Source of the DNA: Vibrio jasicida CAIM 1864 = LMG 25398
Lineage (GTDB): Bacteria; Pseudomonadota; Gammaproteobacteria; Enterobacterales; Vibrionaceae
Length of the DNA: 64,000 nucleotides
NCBI RefSeq assembly: GCF_000400365.1
Contig: NZ_BAOG01000063.1
Span: 62,001 to 126,000 of the forward strand
Reading direction: 5' to 3'
Both the position numbers and the translations under genes were made by a program. Positions 9,389 through 17,822 of the stretch are shown in pieces (position 1 is the first letter of the stretch; the number at the start of each line of letters is the position of its first letter). Under the pieces are notes generated by a model. The model had not been told where the DNA came from. It saw nothing but the letters and a program-made list of their open reading frames with translations, and did not search any database.

Positions 9389-9530
9389 TTTTTGGCCTTT
9401 ATCAACATTGTGCTTCTTTATCACCACGCCTTACCCAATCGATTATTCTCACAATCTAGCATCTCGGTGTGACTTAGGTATAGAATCATGTTCACTTATT
9501 CCTTCTTCAATTCATACATAATCGCTCACT

Positions 9531-10238
9531 ATGAACAAAAGTTTGCTGACTAATATCCTTGCTATCGCTCTGATGGGTGCAGGATACCAAATTCAAAACG
9601 ATTACCTTTGGTATGCAGGTTTGTTTGCGTTTTCTGGCGCAATTACCAACTGGCTAGCCATCCACATGCTGTTTGAGAAAGTTCCAGGGCTTTATGGTTC
9701 TGGCGTTATTCCTGCACGGTTCGAGGAGTTTAAGCTGGCCATCAAAAACTTGATGATGGAGCAGTTCTTTACTGAAGCAAACATCGACCGTTTCCTTAAT
9801 AAAGAAATGGCAGGAGGCGTAAACATCAACCTTCAGCCTGTCATCGAAAAAGTGGACTTAAACCCAGCGTTTGATTCACTTGTCGAAGTCATCGAAGGCT
9901 CACAGTTTGGAGGTATGCTTGCAATGTTTGGGGGCACAGAAGCCCTGCAACCAATGAGACAACCGTTTGTTGAAAAGATGCAGGAATCAATTGTAGAACT
10001 GAGCCAAAGCGACACCATCAAAGCAGCGTTAAAAGATCAATTAGAATCGCCAGCGATGATGGATGAAATCAAACAAAACATTGAAAGCATTATTGATCAG
10101 CGGCTAAGTGAATTGACGCCCGCTCTTGTTAAAGAAATCGTGCAGAAGATGATAAAAGAGCACTTGGGTTGGCTAGTCGTCTGGGGCGGTGTTTTTGGTG
10201 GTTTAATTGGTATTTTAACCACCTACGTTAGCGCATAA
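9531..10238 (+). CDS. DUF445 family membrane-associated protein
   Basis: A 235-residue protein. An N-terminal hydrophobic segment is followed by ITNWLAIHMLFEKVPGLYGS and GVIPARFEEFK, both hallmarks of DUF445, and the C-terminus is a second transmembrane helix (WLVVWGGVFGGLIGILTTYV). The middle is helical and charged and probably lies in the cytoplasm or periplasm between two anchors. Function is unknown. An IS3-family element has inserted 14 bp after its stop, between the gene and its original terminator at 11551. Confidence 0.8.
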   Translation: MNKSLLTNILAIALMGAGYQIQNDYLWYAGLFAFSGAITNWLAIHMLFEKVPGLYGSGVIPARFEEFKLAIKNLMMEQFFTEANIDRFLNKEMAGGVNINLQPVIEKVDLNPAFDSLVEVIEGSQFGGMLAMFGGTEALQPMRQPFVEKMQESIVELSQSDTIKAALKDQLESPAMMDEIKQNIESIIDQRLSELTPALVKEIVQKMIKEHLGWLVVWGGVFGGLIGILTTYVSA

Positions 10239-10284
10239 GCATTTATCTACCTTGACCCGTCCTGATATGGGTTGACACTTTTAG

Positions 10285-11105
10285 TTAAAACGCTCGATGA
10301 ACTTCATCGGGCGTTTTGTATTTTAGAGCTGTATGTGGCCTCTGTTCATTATAGAGTTTCACCGACTCAGCAACCATTTTCTTAGCTTCATTCAAGTCGT
10401 TCGGCTTAGTCAGCAAGTACTCCATCTTTAAAATACCATTTACTCTTTCAGCTAGAGCATTTTGATAGCAGTCGTATCCATCAGTCATAGAGCATGTCAC
10501 GTGATATTTTCTGTGTAGTGACTGATATTCCTCAGAACAGTATTGAATACCTCGGTCAGAGTGATGAATAAGCTCGCCCTCATATAGCCGCTCTTTCAAA
10601 GCCTTCAGGAATGCACTTTTAACGGCTGGCGTCTTCATATTATCATCTAGATGATACCCAACTATCTTCCTCGAGTAGGCGTCAGTGATTAAGCTGAGAT
10701 AAGTATTTCCCGCTCGTGTTGCCAAGTAAGTGATATCAGCGACCCATAACTGCTCCGGTTTATTTGGAACCATGCCCTCTTTGATTCGGTTTGGATGGCA
10801 GTGGAACCGGTGATGGCTGTTTGTTGTTCGATGATAAGCCCTACGATTTAAGACCAACAGTCGATGCTGTTTTAGCAACGAAAACAGACAGTCTCGCCCT
10901 ATATCAATGTTATTCTGACTGAGTAAGTACTTGAGCTTTCGAGTTCCTAATCGAGGATGTTGAATCCTTTACTCTTTGACGAACCCAATGACAGATTGCT
11001 CTTTCTGAGTTCGCTGAAGCTCGAGCGCGTAGCGTTTGTAAAACGCCTGCCGAGTAATCCCGATGAAGTGGCAAGCTTTAGTTACTGTGAGCCTTTTGAC
11101 CGTTT
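10285..11105 (-). pseudogene. IS3-family transposase orfB (DDE integrase core) with internal stop
   Basis: The reading frame after the -1 shift runs EKTVKRLTVTKACHFIGITR, continues to GFVKE, then stops (TAA at 10969-10971) and resumes RIQHPRLGTRKL, a well-conserved IS3 segment. The most economical explanation is a CAA-to-TAA change. Downstream, an open stretch from ATG 10878 keeps the HTH_21 and rve catalytic core: DITY (first Asp), DRGIQYCSEEY (second Asp) and the Glu in NALAERVNGILKMEY. The 197-residue internal ORF alone lacks the N-terminal DNA-binding part. Confidence 0.85.
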
Positions 11106-11507
11106 TTTCCTTAATAACTCGGCTTTGCGCTTCTTTGAGATTCGGACACCGAAATCCCTATCCATTACTTTTACGACAGCCTCAAAGAAGTCCGCTTTCA
11201 GTTGAGTTTCTTCAAGTTGTTGCTCGAGTTCTTTTATCCGTTGTTCTGGAGTTTGAGTAGAAGGAGAATCAGGCATGCCATTACCTACTGTGTTTGGTTT
11301 CTCTATTCCTTTAGACCAATTTAGCTGACCGTGCTTACGAAGCCAAACTAAGACAGTAGACCGGCCTTGTATCCCGTATCGCTCTTGAGCTTGTTTATAG
11401 GTCATCTCACCTTTTTCTACTTGGTCAACAACCGTCAATTTAAAGGCAAGAGAATAATCTCGTTGGGTTCGTTTACTCGTTGATTTCATGACATTCTCCA
11501 ATTTCAT
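11082..11507 (-). CDS. IS3-family transposase orfA (HTH protein)
   Basis: A 141-residue OrfA: helix-turn-helix of the IS3/IS150 type (YSLAFKLTVVDQVEKGEMTY, ERYGIQGRSTVLVWLRKHG) followed by a leucine-zipper-like coiled coil (EQRIKELEQQLEETQLKADF). In intact elements this part binds the terminal repeats and is fused to OrfB by frameshift at the A6 run near its end (11103-11108). The start could be ATG 11507 or 11489. Confidence 0.85.
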   Translation of the reverse strand: MKLENVMKSTSKRTQRDYSLAFKLTVVDQVEKGEMTYKQAQERYGIQGRSTVLVWLRKHGQLNWSKGIEKPNTVGNGMPDSPSTQTPEQRIKELEQQLEETQLKADFFEAVVKVMDRDFGVRISKKRKAELLRKKRSKGSQ

Positions 11508-11550
11508 GTTGGAAATGTGTCAACCTTATTTAGGACGGTACACCTGATAC

Positions 11551-11578
11551 AAAAAAGGAGCCAGTAGGCTCCTTTTTT
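11551..11578. terminator. Bidirectional terminator separated from DUF445 gene by the IS
   Basis: AAAAAAGGAGCC-AGTA-GGCTCCTTTTTT. It now serves the Lrp-type gene from the minus side. With the IS removed it would lie about 20 bp after the DUF445 stop, so it was very probably the shared terminator of both genes. Confidence 0.85.
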
Positions 11579-11599
11579 GTATCTAGCATTTAGCCTTAG

Positions 11600-12076
11600 T
11601 TAGCTTAACAGCTCTGGATTAACGCCAAACCCCGTTTTATGCTCTTCGATCACCACTTCACTACGAGTCTGAATCACACCAGGCAACGTCCCAAGCTTAC
11701 TCGACATGAACTCTTGATAAGCTTTCATGTTCCTTACTCTTACCTTAATCATGGTGTCAAAATCACCAGACAATGAATAGCACTCTTCAATCTCTGGCAT
11801 CAGCTCTACGGCTTTAGCAAATTTTTCAAAAATCGAAAAGCTGGTTTGATCGAGACGAATATGGATAAAAACTTGTACATCTAAACCTAACTTTTCCGCA
11901 TTAAGTTCGGCGTGATAGCCATTAATGTAGCCTTCTTTTTCGAGTCTTTTGACTCTCTCAGAGCATGGAGACGTGGTTAAATTGACTTGTTTTGCCAATT
12001 CAACGATCGGAATTCGGCCTCGAGAATGCAGAATCCTTAAAATCTGTAAATCAATTCTGTCTAGTTGATAACTCAT
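11600..12076 (-). CDS. Lrp/AsnC family transcriptional regulator
   Basis: A 158-residue regulator. The N-terminal winged HTH (LDRIDLQILRILHSRGRIPI ... LTTSPCSERVKRLEKEGYI) and the C-terminal AsnC/RAM ligand domain with VRNMKAYQEFMSSKLGTLPGV are complete. The start was set at ATG 12076 because AAAGG lies about 8 bp upstream; an in-frame ATG at 12085 has no room for an SD. The ligand, probably an amino acid, and the targets are not evident. Genes on either side are unrelated, so it may act at a distance. Confidence 0.88.
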   Translation of the reverse strand: MSYQLDRIDLQILRILHSRGRIPIVELAKQVNLTTSPCSERVKRLEKEGYINGYHAELNAEKLGLDVQVFIHIRLDQTSFSIFEKFAKAVELMPEIEECYSLSGDFDTMIKVRVRNMKAYQEFMSSKLGTLPGVIQTRSEVVIEEHKTGFGVNPELLS

Positions 12077-12398
12077 TAACCACATCCTTTTAACAACTTA
12101 GGAGCCTTCAGATTAATAGTTACTATTCAGTTTGCAAATAGTGAAAGAGAGAACGTGTGAAACCTGCATACATTTAACGATTGCCATGTACAAAAAAGTG
12201 TCAAACGTTCAAAAAATGAAAACATTCATATGCCAAATTTATAGATACGCAGACCAATATAGGCAACTTTATTAATAAGATAATTTTGTTAACGAAAAAA
12301 TGGAATGATGAACTTTGGAGAGAAAAATACGAGCTTTAAAGAAAAGAAATGAGCCAAATAGTAAGGTAATAATAGGCAAAAATAATGAGGAGAAAGCA
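12077..12398. other. Intergenic region, divergent promoters
   Basis: About 320 bp, AT-rich, between the Lrp-type gene (-) and a 55-residue ORF (+). GAGGAG at 12387-12392 is the SD of the latter. Nothing else is recognisable. Confidence 0.4.
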
Positions 12399-12566
12399 AT
12401 GTTAACCCTACAACTCGCGTACAAACCATTTGGTGTTGGCGAATGGACGTACACGACCGTTTCACACGAAGTCGCAAAGTCTCTGGCGTCTGAATATGCC
12501 TCTTACGGCTGGCCAGTTATGATCGACGGATTACCATTTGCTACCGAGAAAGAACTCGCAGCCTAA
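12399..12566 (+). CDS. Hypothetical 55-residue protein
   Basis: The ORF starts at ATG 12399 with a strong SD (GAGGAG, 7 bp upstream) and encodes MLTLQLAYKPFGVGEWTYTT through GLPFATEKELAA. It is aromatic-rich and soluble with no transmembrane segment. The open frame extends further upstream to 12315 but without an SD. It converges on the zinc-ribbon gene with only 7 bp between the stops. Not recognised; likely a Vibrio-restricted small protein. Confidence 0.6.
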   Translation: MLTLQLAYKPFGVGEWTYTTVSHEVAKSLASEYASYGWPVMIDGLPFATEKELAA

Positions 12567-12573
12567 ACGCCGG

Positions 12574-12822
12574 TTACATTATCGCTGATGTCTGTCGCGC
12601 TGGATGCTGAACTAATTCACCAATAGCGCGATGGTTACAGCAACGACAATAATATTGAGGCTCCATTTCGTAATAGTGTTCACCTGTTACAAACTTGGCC
12701 ATCAGCTGCGTAAAGCTCACCACTTTGCCGCTCAGTGTCGCAATTTGCTCTGGTTCACAACGCTTCATGATCACTTTATGCTGCGTTGATCTTCTACAAG
12801 CTGAGCAATAAATATCTGGCAT
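12574..12822 (-). CDS. 82-residue zinc-ribbon-like protein (paralogue of the gene at 44620)
   Basis: Two CxxC knuckles: CSAC near the N-terminus (MPDIYCSACRRSTQHKVIMK) and CRCC near residue 62 (EPQYYCRCCNHRAIGEL), suggesting a structural zinc ribbon. The start was chosen at ATG 12822 because GGGAGAG precedes it at proper spacing; the frame continues upstream without an SD. It has the same length (82 residues) and pattern as the protein at 44620-44868: C-x2-C, H-K-x-V-M-K-R, G-x-H-Y-x-E-x-x-P-Q-x-Y-C-R-x-C. Function is unknown. Confidence 0.7.
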   Translation of the reverse strand: MPDIYCSACRRSTQHKVIMKRCEPEQIATLSGKVVSFTQLMAKFVTGEHYYEMEPQYYCRCCNHRAIGELVQHPARQTSAIM

Positions 12823-13266
12823 TACATCTCTCCCTGCTTTTTCCTGTGCTACTGACAATTGACATATTTTGTTCAAAATAATTCCACAATAAAAAAGCTC
12901 CATTGTTTTTTTGTGTCCCACCTCCAAAAAATCCCTTTTCAGTGGTCAAATTATGAGACCTTGGTCAGACCTCAACTTTCATTCCTCAACTATGAAAAAT
13001 AACGCTTATGTATGTAATTCTACGCGACATAGCACATAAGTTATTATTGCGGTTTGTTTTTATTCAAAAGCGATTGGCGACGGCTGACAATTATCAAGCC
13101 CCCCATCATCACCGGCTCAAATTTCAGCGATTTACAGTGTGAATTTCATCCAAAAATAATAGAGAATCACAAGGATATGAATTAGTTGAACCCACTTTTA
13201 TTTGGTAAAGCCATGCTATTGTTCAGCGTGCCTGCCAAATAAAAATAACTGACAAGGAAGTCACCG
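12823..13266. other. Intergenic region of about 440 bp
   Basis: No gene, terminator or repeat could be supported. A parS2-like sequence with one mismatch (TTTACAGTGTGAA) lies at 13131-13143. AAGGAAG at 13254-13260 is the SD of the phosphatase gene. Confidence 0.4.
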
Positions 13267-13872
13267 ATGATCCACATTACTTTTGTTCGTCATGGACGTT
13301 CACAAGCGGATGATTTACGCGTTCACGAAGGGCGCTTTGATAGTCCGCTCACCGAAGTAGGGATTCAACAAGCCGAAAATCGCGCGAAACAATTTGCCGA
13401 AGAAGGGCGAAAGTACGATGCGATTTTAAGTAGCTCAATGCAGCGTGCACGTCATGTTGGAGAGATATTTTCTACACACCTAAATGTCCCTATGACCACA
13501 CATGATGAATTGATGGAGCGTGATAACGGCCCTTTGCAAGGGCTACCTTTTAGCGAATCTCAACACAAATACCCTATGGCTGATTTCGTCAACCCGTACC
13601 AACCTTGCGTTGTCTCTGCCAATGAAGGGGAAAGCGGTGTGGAACTTTTTGCACGTGCTAGCCTTGCTCTTCAGTCCATCATAAGAAGAGGCCGTGGCCG
13701 TTACTTGGTGGTCTCCCACGGCCGTTTTATGAGCGCCATGTTCAATGTGATTTGCGGCAACCAACCTAGAGCGAATGAAGCTGGAGTTCAATTCGCATTT
13801 CACGATTTAGGCTACTTCGATACTACCTACCGACCTGATCTTGATGTTTGGGTCATTCAATCTGTAAGGTGA
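13267..13872 (+). CDS. Histidine phosphatase family protein
   Basis: A 201-residue phosphoglycerate-mutase-like phosphatase. The catalytic RHG is in ITFVRHGRSQAD (His8), SSSMQRARHVGEIF holds the second Arg, and VVSHGRFMSAM the second catalytic His. The substrate is unknown; bacterial members act on small phosphomonoesters. The stop is 8 bp before the next GNAT gene, so the two are co-transcribed. Confidence 0.85.
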   Translation: MIHITFVRHGRSQADDLRVHEGRFDSPLTEVGIQQAENRAKQFAEEGRKYDAILSSSMQRARHVGEIFSTHLNVPMTTHDELMERDNGPLQGLPFSESQHKYPMADFVNPYQPCVVSANEGESGVELFARASLALQSIIRRGRGRYLVVSHGRFMSAMFNVICGNQPRANEAGVQFAFHDLGYFDTTYRPDLDVWVIQSVR

Positions 13873-13879
13873 TGCCGTT

Positions 13880-14404
13880 ATGCCAACACAACCAAAACTC
13901 TTTACTGAACGACTCATTCTGCGACCTTTTCAGCATGAAGATAGTGAACGCGTCGCTTTACTCGCGGGTGAAAAAGTCATCGCAGATATGACCGCGAACA
14001 TTCCACATCCTTATGGGCTGTCTATGGCGAAAACATGGATTGAAGGACATGAGCTAATGTACAACGAGCGCAGAGGTGTCGTCTACGCGATTACCTTGCG
14101 TGAGTCAGGAGAGTTATTGGGGGCCGTGAGCATACCGAGAATTGAGGATGGTTATGGCATTTTAGGATATTGGCTAAGTGTCCCTTACTGGGGGAAGGAT
14201 TACGCGTTTGAAACTACGAACGCCCTAATAGAGTTCGCACGTGTCGACTTTGAGTTAGCCGGAATTAAGGTACTGCACTTAGTAGAAAACCACCGTTCCA
14301 AATCGGTGATAAACAAACTCAATGTACCTTATGTCAAAAACACTTGGGTTGGTCCTCAAGGGGCTGAGCGTGAAGTTTGTGTCTATCAAAAAACGTTCGT
14401 TTGA
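13880..14404 (+). CDS. GNAT family N-acetyltransferase (RimJ/RimL-like)
   Basis: A 174-residue acetyltransferase. FTERLILRPFQHEDSERVA is the typical RimJ/RimL-type N-terminus; GYWLSVPYWGKDYAFETTNA corresponds to the acetyl-CoA-binding region, although the usual G-x-G/A pyrophosphate loop is altered to WGKDYA. It shares a transcript with the histidine phosphatase. The substrate cannot be inferred. It converges on the RRM gene at a shared terminator. Confidence 0.82.
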   Translation: MPTQPKLFTERLILRPFQHEDSERVALLAGEKVIADMTANIPHPYGLSMAKTWIEGHELMYNERRGVVYAITLRESGELLGAVSIPRIEDGYGILGYWLSVPYWGKDYAFETTNALIEFARVDFELAGIKVLHLVENHRSKSVINKLNVPYVKNTWVGPQGAEREVCVYQKTFV

Positions 14405-14412
14405 AGGGACAA

Positions 14413-14438
14413 AAAAGCCAGCGATGATGCTGGCTTTT
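14413..14438. terminator. Bidirectional intrinsic terminator
   Basis: AAAAGCCAGC-GATGAT-GCTGGCTTTT with A/T runs on both sides, between the converging GNAT and RRM genes. Confidence 0.85.
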
Positions 14439-14445
14439 CTCTATC

Positions 14446-14685
14446 TTAGTCTTGAGCGACTTTCACGCGGATTTTGCTTTTCGCGACGCTAGAAAGGTTT
14501 AGCGCTTCTAGTGCAGCAATTGCTTCTGCTTCATCTGGCATGATCACAAAGCCAAACCCTTTCGATAGACCCGTTTCTTGATCAAGAACCAGAGTACAAA
14601 GTTCTACTTTGCCGTGCGCTGAGAATAATGTGCGCATATCTTGCTCGGTCGTTTCACGAGCCAAGTTTCTTACTAAAAGTTTCAT
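14446..14685 (-). CDS. RRM-domain RNA-binding protein
   Basis: A 79-residue protein that consists of one RNA-recognition motif. RNP2 is LLVRNLA near the N-terminus and RNP1 is KGFGFVIM (residues 43-50), followed by DEAEAIAALEALN. Single-RRM proteins of this kind in marine gamma-proteobacteria are often cold-induced. Its leader (14686-14780) is AT-rich, but no cold-shock box was identified. Confidence 0.88.
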   Translation of the reverse strand: MKLLVRNLARETTEQDMRTLFSAHGKVELCTLVLDQETGLSKGFGFVIMPDEAEAIAALEALNLSSVAKSKIRVKVAQD

Positions 14686-14833
14686 AATGAACCTAGTTGG
14701 TTTAATAACCGTACGATTCTCTCAGGTTCTTCCAAGCAAACCAAGCGAATAATATTGTACTAACGACTAGATCATTCTAAGTACATCTGATTAAATGATT
14801 TTTCGTTCATTTTTCACCCAAAGGAGAATCGAT

Positions 14834-15364
14834 ATGGAAACGAAACGTCTTAAGTTAGTCCCTGCTTGTTTGGAACGTGCAGAAGAAGCACATCAAGCGG
14901 TTGTGCGCAGCCAGAAGACGCTCGAAACGTACCTTCCTTGGGTGCCACATGTGCTCACACTAGAAGCCATGATTGAGGGAACAGAAAAAGCCATCGCCAA
15001 CTTTGAAAACTTCGAAGAGGAATTACGTTACTTCATCATCGAAAAGGAAAGCGATCGCTTAATTGGCGCCGTTGGCTTGATGATTCGAGACCAAGAAGTA
15101 CCAGCATTTGAGATCGGTTACTGGTTAGATGATACCGCAGTGGGCAATGGTTACATTTCCGAAGCGGTGCTTGAACTAGAGCGCTACGCGTTTGAAGATC
15201 TTGGTGCGAGGCGCATTGCTATTACGGCAGATTCAACCAACCTAAAAAGCCGCGCCGTCGCAGAGCGTTGTGGCTATGATTTTGAAGGCGAGTTGAGACA
15301 CGACCGCCTGTCTACCTCAGGGGAATTGAGCAACACTGTAGTTTACTCAAAAATCCGCAACTAA
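14834..15364 (+). CDS. GNAT family N-acetyltransferase (RimL-like)
   Basis: A 176-residue acetyltransferase. METKRLKLVPACLERAEE, YWLDDTAVGNGYISEAVLEL (acetyl-CoA loop) and RIAITADSTNLKSRAVAERCG match the RimL-type protein acetyltransferases. The start was set at ATG 14834, which has AAGGAG 8 bp upstream; the frame extends to 14795 without an SD. It is monocistronic, with a terminator 57 bp downstream. Confidence 0.85.
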   Translation: METKRLKLVPACLERAEEAHQAVVRSQKTLETYLPWVPHVLTLEAMIEGTEKAIANFENFEEELRYFIIEKESDRLIGAVGLMIRDQEVPAFEIGYWLDDTAVGNGYISEAVLELERYAFEDLGARRIAITADSTNLKSRAVAERCGYDFEGELRHDRLSTSGELSNTVVYSKIRN

Positions 15365-15420
15365 ACGGTTTGTTATCAAGCTGCCTGTTATTAAACTTTT
15401 TTCTATTGAATATAACGCCA

Positions 15421-15453
15421 TAAGAATAAGCCTCACGAAGAGGCTTATTCTTA
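15421..15453. terminator. Bidirectional terminator
   Basis: A 14-bp perfect stem (TAAGAATAAGCCTC / GAGGCTTATTCTTA) with a 5-nt loop between the converging GNAT and MerR genes. Confidence 0.8.
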
Positions 15454-15488
15454 TTTAACCGGTTTTTAATGCGCTGCTTAGGCGCTAA

Positions 15489-15998
15489 TTATAGAGCACG
15501 AATGCGCACAATTTCGTCTTGCTCAATCCCCAAAGATTCAAGGAATTTTTGGTGCTCAGCAGGCTCCATCTCTTCAAATTTCTGGTGCCATGTCACCATG
15601 TCGTTTTCAGAGAAACCCGCAGCTTGCATGATTTGTACCCAACGTTCTTTAGTCACAATATTATCCTCTATCAGTTGTGGTTCTTGTAATAGCACCACGA
15701 TCGCTTTTTGCTGCGCTCGTAGGTTTTGAATCTCGCGTTCGAGCTCACTGAAATGGTCTTTCAAGATCTCCGCTTGAGATTTGCCTTTCTGTGCCAACAA
15801 AGTGCGTATGCTGGAAATCGGTAACCCATAAGAACGATAAGACGAGATCGTTTTTAAACGCTGCATCTCTTTTTCTCCATACCATCGATAACCGTTTTCT
15901 GAACGATGTGCAGGCGCTAGCAAGCCTTCACGTTCATAGTAAAGAATCGTAGTACGGGAGAGTCTACACTCTCTGGCCAGTTGGGTTACGGTTAGCAT
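15489..15998 (-). CDS. MerR family transcriptional regulator
   Basis: A 169-residue regulator with the MerR winged HTH at its N-terminus (MLTVTQLARECRLSRTTILY followed by YEREGLLAP) and a coiled-coil dimerisation helix. No Cys metal or Fe-S site is visible, so it is neither a metal sensor nor SoxR; the C-terminal about 60 residues probably bind an organic ligand. The start was set at ATG 15998 from the SD AAGGAG; a further upstream ATG has none. A TTGACC element about 50 bp upstream may be its own MerR-type promoter. Confidence 0.85.
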   Translation of the reverse strand: MLTVTQLARECRLSRTTILYYEREGLLAPAHRSENGYRWYGEKEMQRLKTISSYRSYGLPISSIRTLLAQKGKSQAEILKDHFSELEREIQNLRAQQKAIVVLLQEPQLIEDNIVTKERWVQIMQAAGFSENDMVTWHQKFEEMEPAEHQKFLESLGIEQDEIVRIRAL

Positions 15999-16148
15999 AG
16001 TGGCTCCTTTTGTCGGTACAGACATAGCATCAGCCCTACACTGATAGACGGGTCAACACGTTTTTTACTATACCTCAGAAATTCTCTAATTAAGGTGTTA
16101 GTGGTCATTCAAATCACCATCGACCATCAACCATAGAGTAAACACAAA

Positions 16149-16173
16149 AAAGCCCGCGATGGTCGCGGGCTTT
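16149..16173. terminator. Terminator of the put operon
   Basis: AAAGCCCGCGA-TGG-TCGCGGGCTTT with flanking A/T tracts, 19 bp beyond the putP stop. Confidence 0.85.
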
Positions 16174-16191
16174 GTTTTCACTTGAGAATGA

Positions 16192-17685
16192 TTAGTCTAG
16201 TTCAACCAACTTCTTCTGGTACTCTTTGTGTTGCTCTAGTACGTCTTGCGCAGCACCGCCAGTCATTTTGCTCACAACCACGATAGCGATAGTAGAGAAG
16301 ATGATGCCCGGTACGATTTCGTACACATCGAACCAACCGCCTGTTAGCTGTTTCCAAACCACGATAGTCACACCACCGATTAGGATACCTGCTAGTGCGC
16401 CGTTACGGTTCATACCGCTCCAATAAAGGCTAAGTACAACTGCCGGACCAAACGCAGCACCAAAGCCTGCCCAAGCGTAAGATACAAGACCTAGAACAGA
16501 GCTATCTGGCGTCATTGCTAGGAATAGCGCGATAAGAGAAATCACGATAACGCCTACACGGCCAATCATTACCACTTCTTCAGACGTTGCATCTGGCTTA
16601 ATCACTTGCTTGTAGAAGTCTTCAGCAAGAGCTGATGAAGATACTAGAAGCTGTGAATCTGCAGTACTCATTACCGCCGCAAGAATTGCCGCCAGTAGGA
16701 TACCTGCAATGACTGGGTGGAATACCGTATTCACCAATAGCATGAAGATTTTCTCACCATCATCCAGTTGGGTACCAGGGTGACCTGTTACCCACACTAG
16801 ACCAACAAGACCCACAAGCATTGCACCCGCCATAGACAGCGCAGTCCAACCCACAGCGATACGACGCGCTGTTGTTAGGTCTTTGTTTGAACGAGAAGCT
16901 TTAAAACGCGCTAGGATATGTGGCTGACCAAAGTAGCCTAGGCCCCAAGCCGCTAGCGAAATGATCGCGATAGCCGATAGGGGTTCACCTTTCACATCGT
17001 TCCATAGCGTTAATAGCTCTGGGTTGATGTTGTGCATGTCAGTCGCTAGTTGACCTAGACCGCCGTCCATTACAGCAACAGGCACAATCATCAGTGCCGC
17101 CGCCATCAATAGACCTTGCACTAAATCCGTCCAAGATACCGCCAGGAAGCCACCAAATAGCGTGTACGAAACCACACACACGGTACCGATGATAACGGCA
17201 ATGCTGTAATCCAAGCCGAATACGGTTTCAAACAGTTTACCCCCTGCAACCAAGCCTGAGCTGGTGTAGAAAAGGAAGAATAAAAGAATGAAGAACGCAG
17301 AGATTGTCTGAATCAGTTTCGACTTATCGTTGAAGCGACGCGACAGGAACTCAGGCAGCGTTAGTGAATCGGTTTGAATACTATACGTACGTAGACGCTT
17401 CGCATTGATCAACCAGTTTGCCCACGTACCCAGTAGCAAACCACCCGCTAGCCAGAACGCTTCGATACCTGCTGCATACGCATACCCCGGAAGACCCAGC
17501 AGCAACCAACCACTCATGTCTGATGCGCCCGCAGAGAGTGCCGCTGGCCATGGACCAAGGCTACGACCACCTAGGAAGTAATCAGATGAATTGGAAGTCC
17601 TCTTATACGCGTAAACGCCAATGGCAACCATAATTAGTAAATACGCCACAAAAGTGGTCGTGATAGCAAAGCTATTTTCTATCAT
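16192..17685 (-). CDS. putP: Sodium/proline symporter PutP
   Basis: A 497-residue inner-membrane SSS-family transporter with about 13 transmembrane helices. It shows the PutP hallmarks SDYFLGGRSLGPWPAALSAG and ASDMSGWLLLGLPG near the N-terminus, and the Na+-site helices around AILAAVMSTADSQLLVSSSA. The start is ATG 17685, which has GAGG at 9 bp; upstream in-frame codons lack an SD and add a charged tail. It is the third gene of the putA, ALDH-like, putP set and imports proline for PutA. Confidence 0.95.
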   Translation of the reverse strand: MIENSFAITTTFVAYLLIMVAIGVYAYKRTSNSSDYFLGGRSLGPWPAALSAGASDMSGWLLLGLPGYAYAAGIEAFWLAGGLLLGTWANWLINAKRLRTYSIQTDSLTLPEFLSRRFNDKSKLIQTISAFFILLFFLFYTSSGLVAGGKLFETVFGLDYSIAVIIGTVCVVSYTLFGGFLAVSWTDLVQGLLMAAALMIVPVAVMDGGLGQLATDMHNINPELLTLWNDVKGEPLSAIAIISLAAWGLGYFGQPHILARFKASRSNKDLTTARRIAVGWTALSMAGAMLVGLVGLVWVTGHPGTQLDDGEKIFMLLVNTVFHPVIAGILLAAILAAVMSTADSQLLVSSSALAEDFYKQVIKPDATSEEVVMIGRVGVIVISLIALFLAMTPDSSVLGLVSYAWAGFGAAFGPAVVLSLYWSGMNRNGALAGILIGGVTIVVWKQLTGGWFDVYEIVPGIIFSTIAIVVVSKMTGGAAQDVLEQHKEYQKKLVELD

Positions 17686-17763
17686 TTGATAGTCCTCGTT
17701 ATAATTATTTCCTTCCTTGCCCGCTTTGATATTTTGCCATCGCAGCAATACATCAAAGTAAGA

Positions 17764-17812
17764 GATACCAACCCGAGTAAGCTCTCAGGCTCTTTTGATT
17801 CAGATTGGTATC
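17764..17812. repeat. Stem-loop in the putP leader
   Basis: An 8-bp inverted repeat GATACCAA / TTGGTATC encloses about 33 nt that themselves contain GAGTAAGCTCTCAGGCTC, in the 137-bp gap before putP. It has no T-run, so it is not a terminator; an mRNA-processing or small palindromic intergenic element is possible. Confidence 0.35.
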
Positions 17813-17822
17813 ACAAGTCAGG

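Larger units (their letters stand above)
10253..11542 (-). mobile_element. IS3-family insertion sequence, 1290 bp, probably inactive
   Basis: The termini are imperfect inverted repeats: left TGACCCGTCCTGATATGGGT and right, read inward, TGTACCGTCCTAAATAAGGT, both continuing into TGACAC. The element begins TG and ends CA and is flanked by a 3-bp direct repeat CCT (10250-10252 and 11543-11545), typical of IS3-family insertion. It carries orfA and orfB on the minus strand with an A6 slippery run (11103-11108) for -1 frameshifting. OrfB has an in-frame TAA at 10969-10971, so this copy is probably unable to make a complete transposase. Confidence 0.9.

Noticed and set aside
13131-13143. TTTACAGTGTGAA resembling parS2
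   Set aside because: One mismatch in a conserved arm position; other sites are perfect, so it was not counted.
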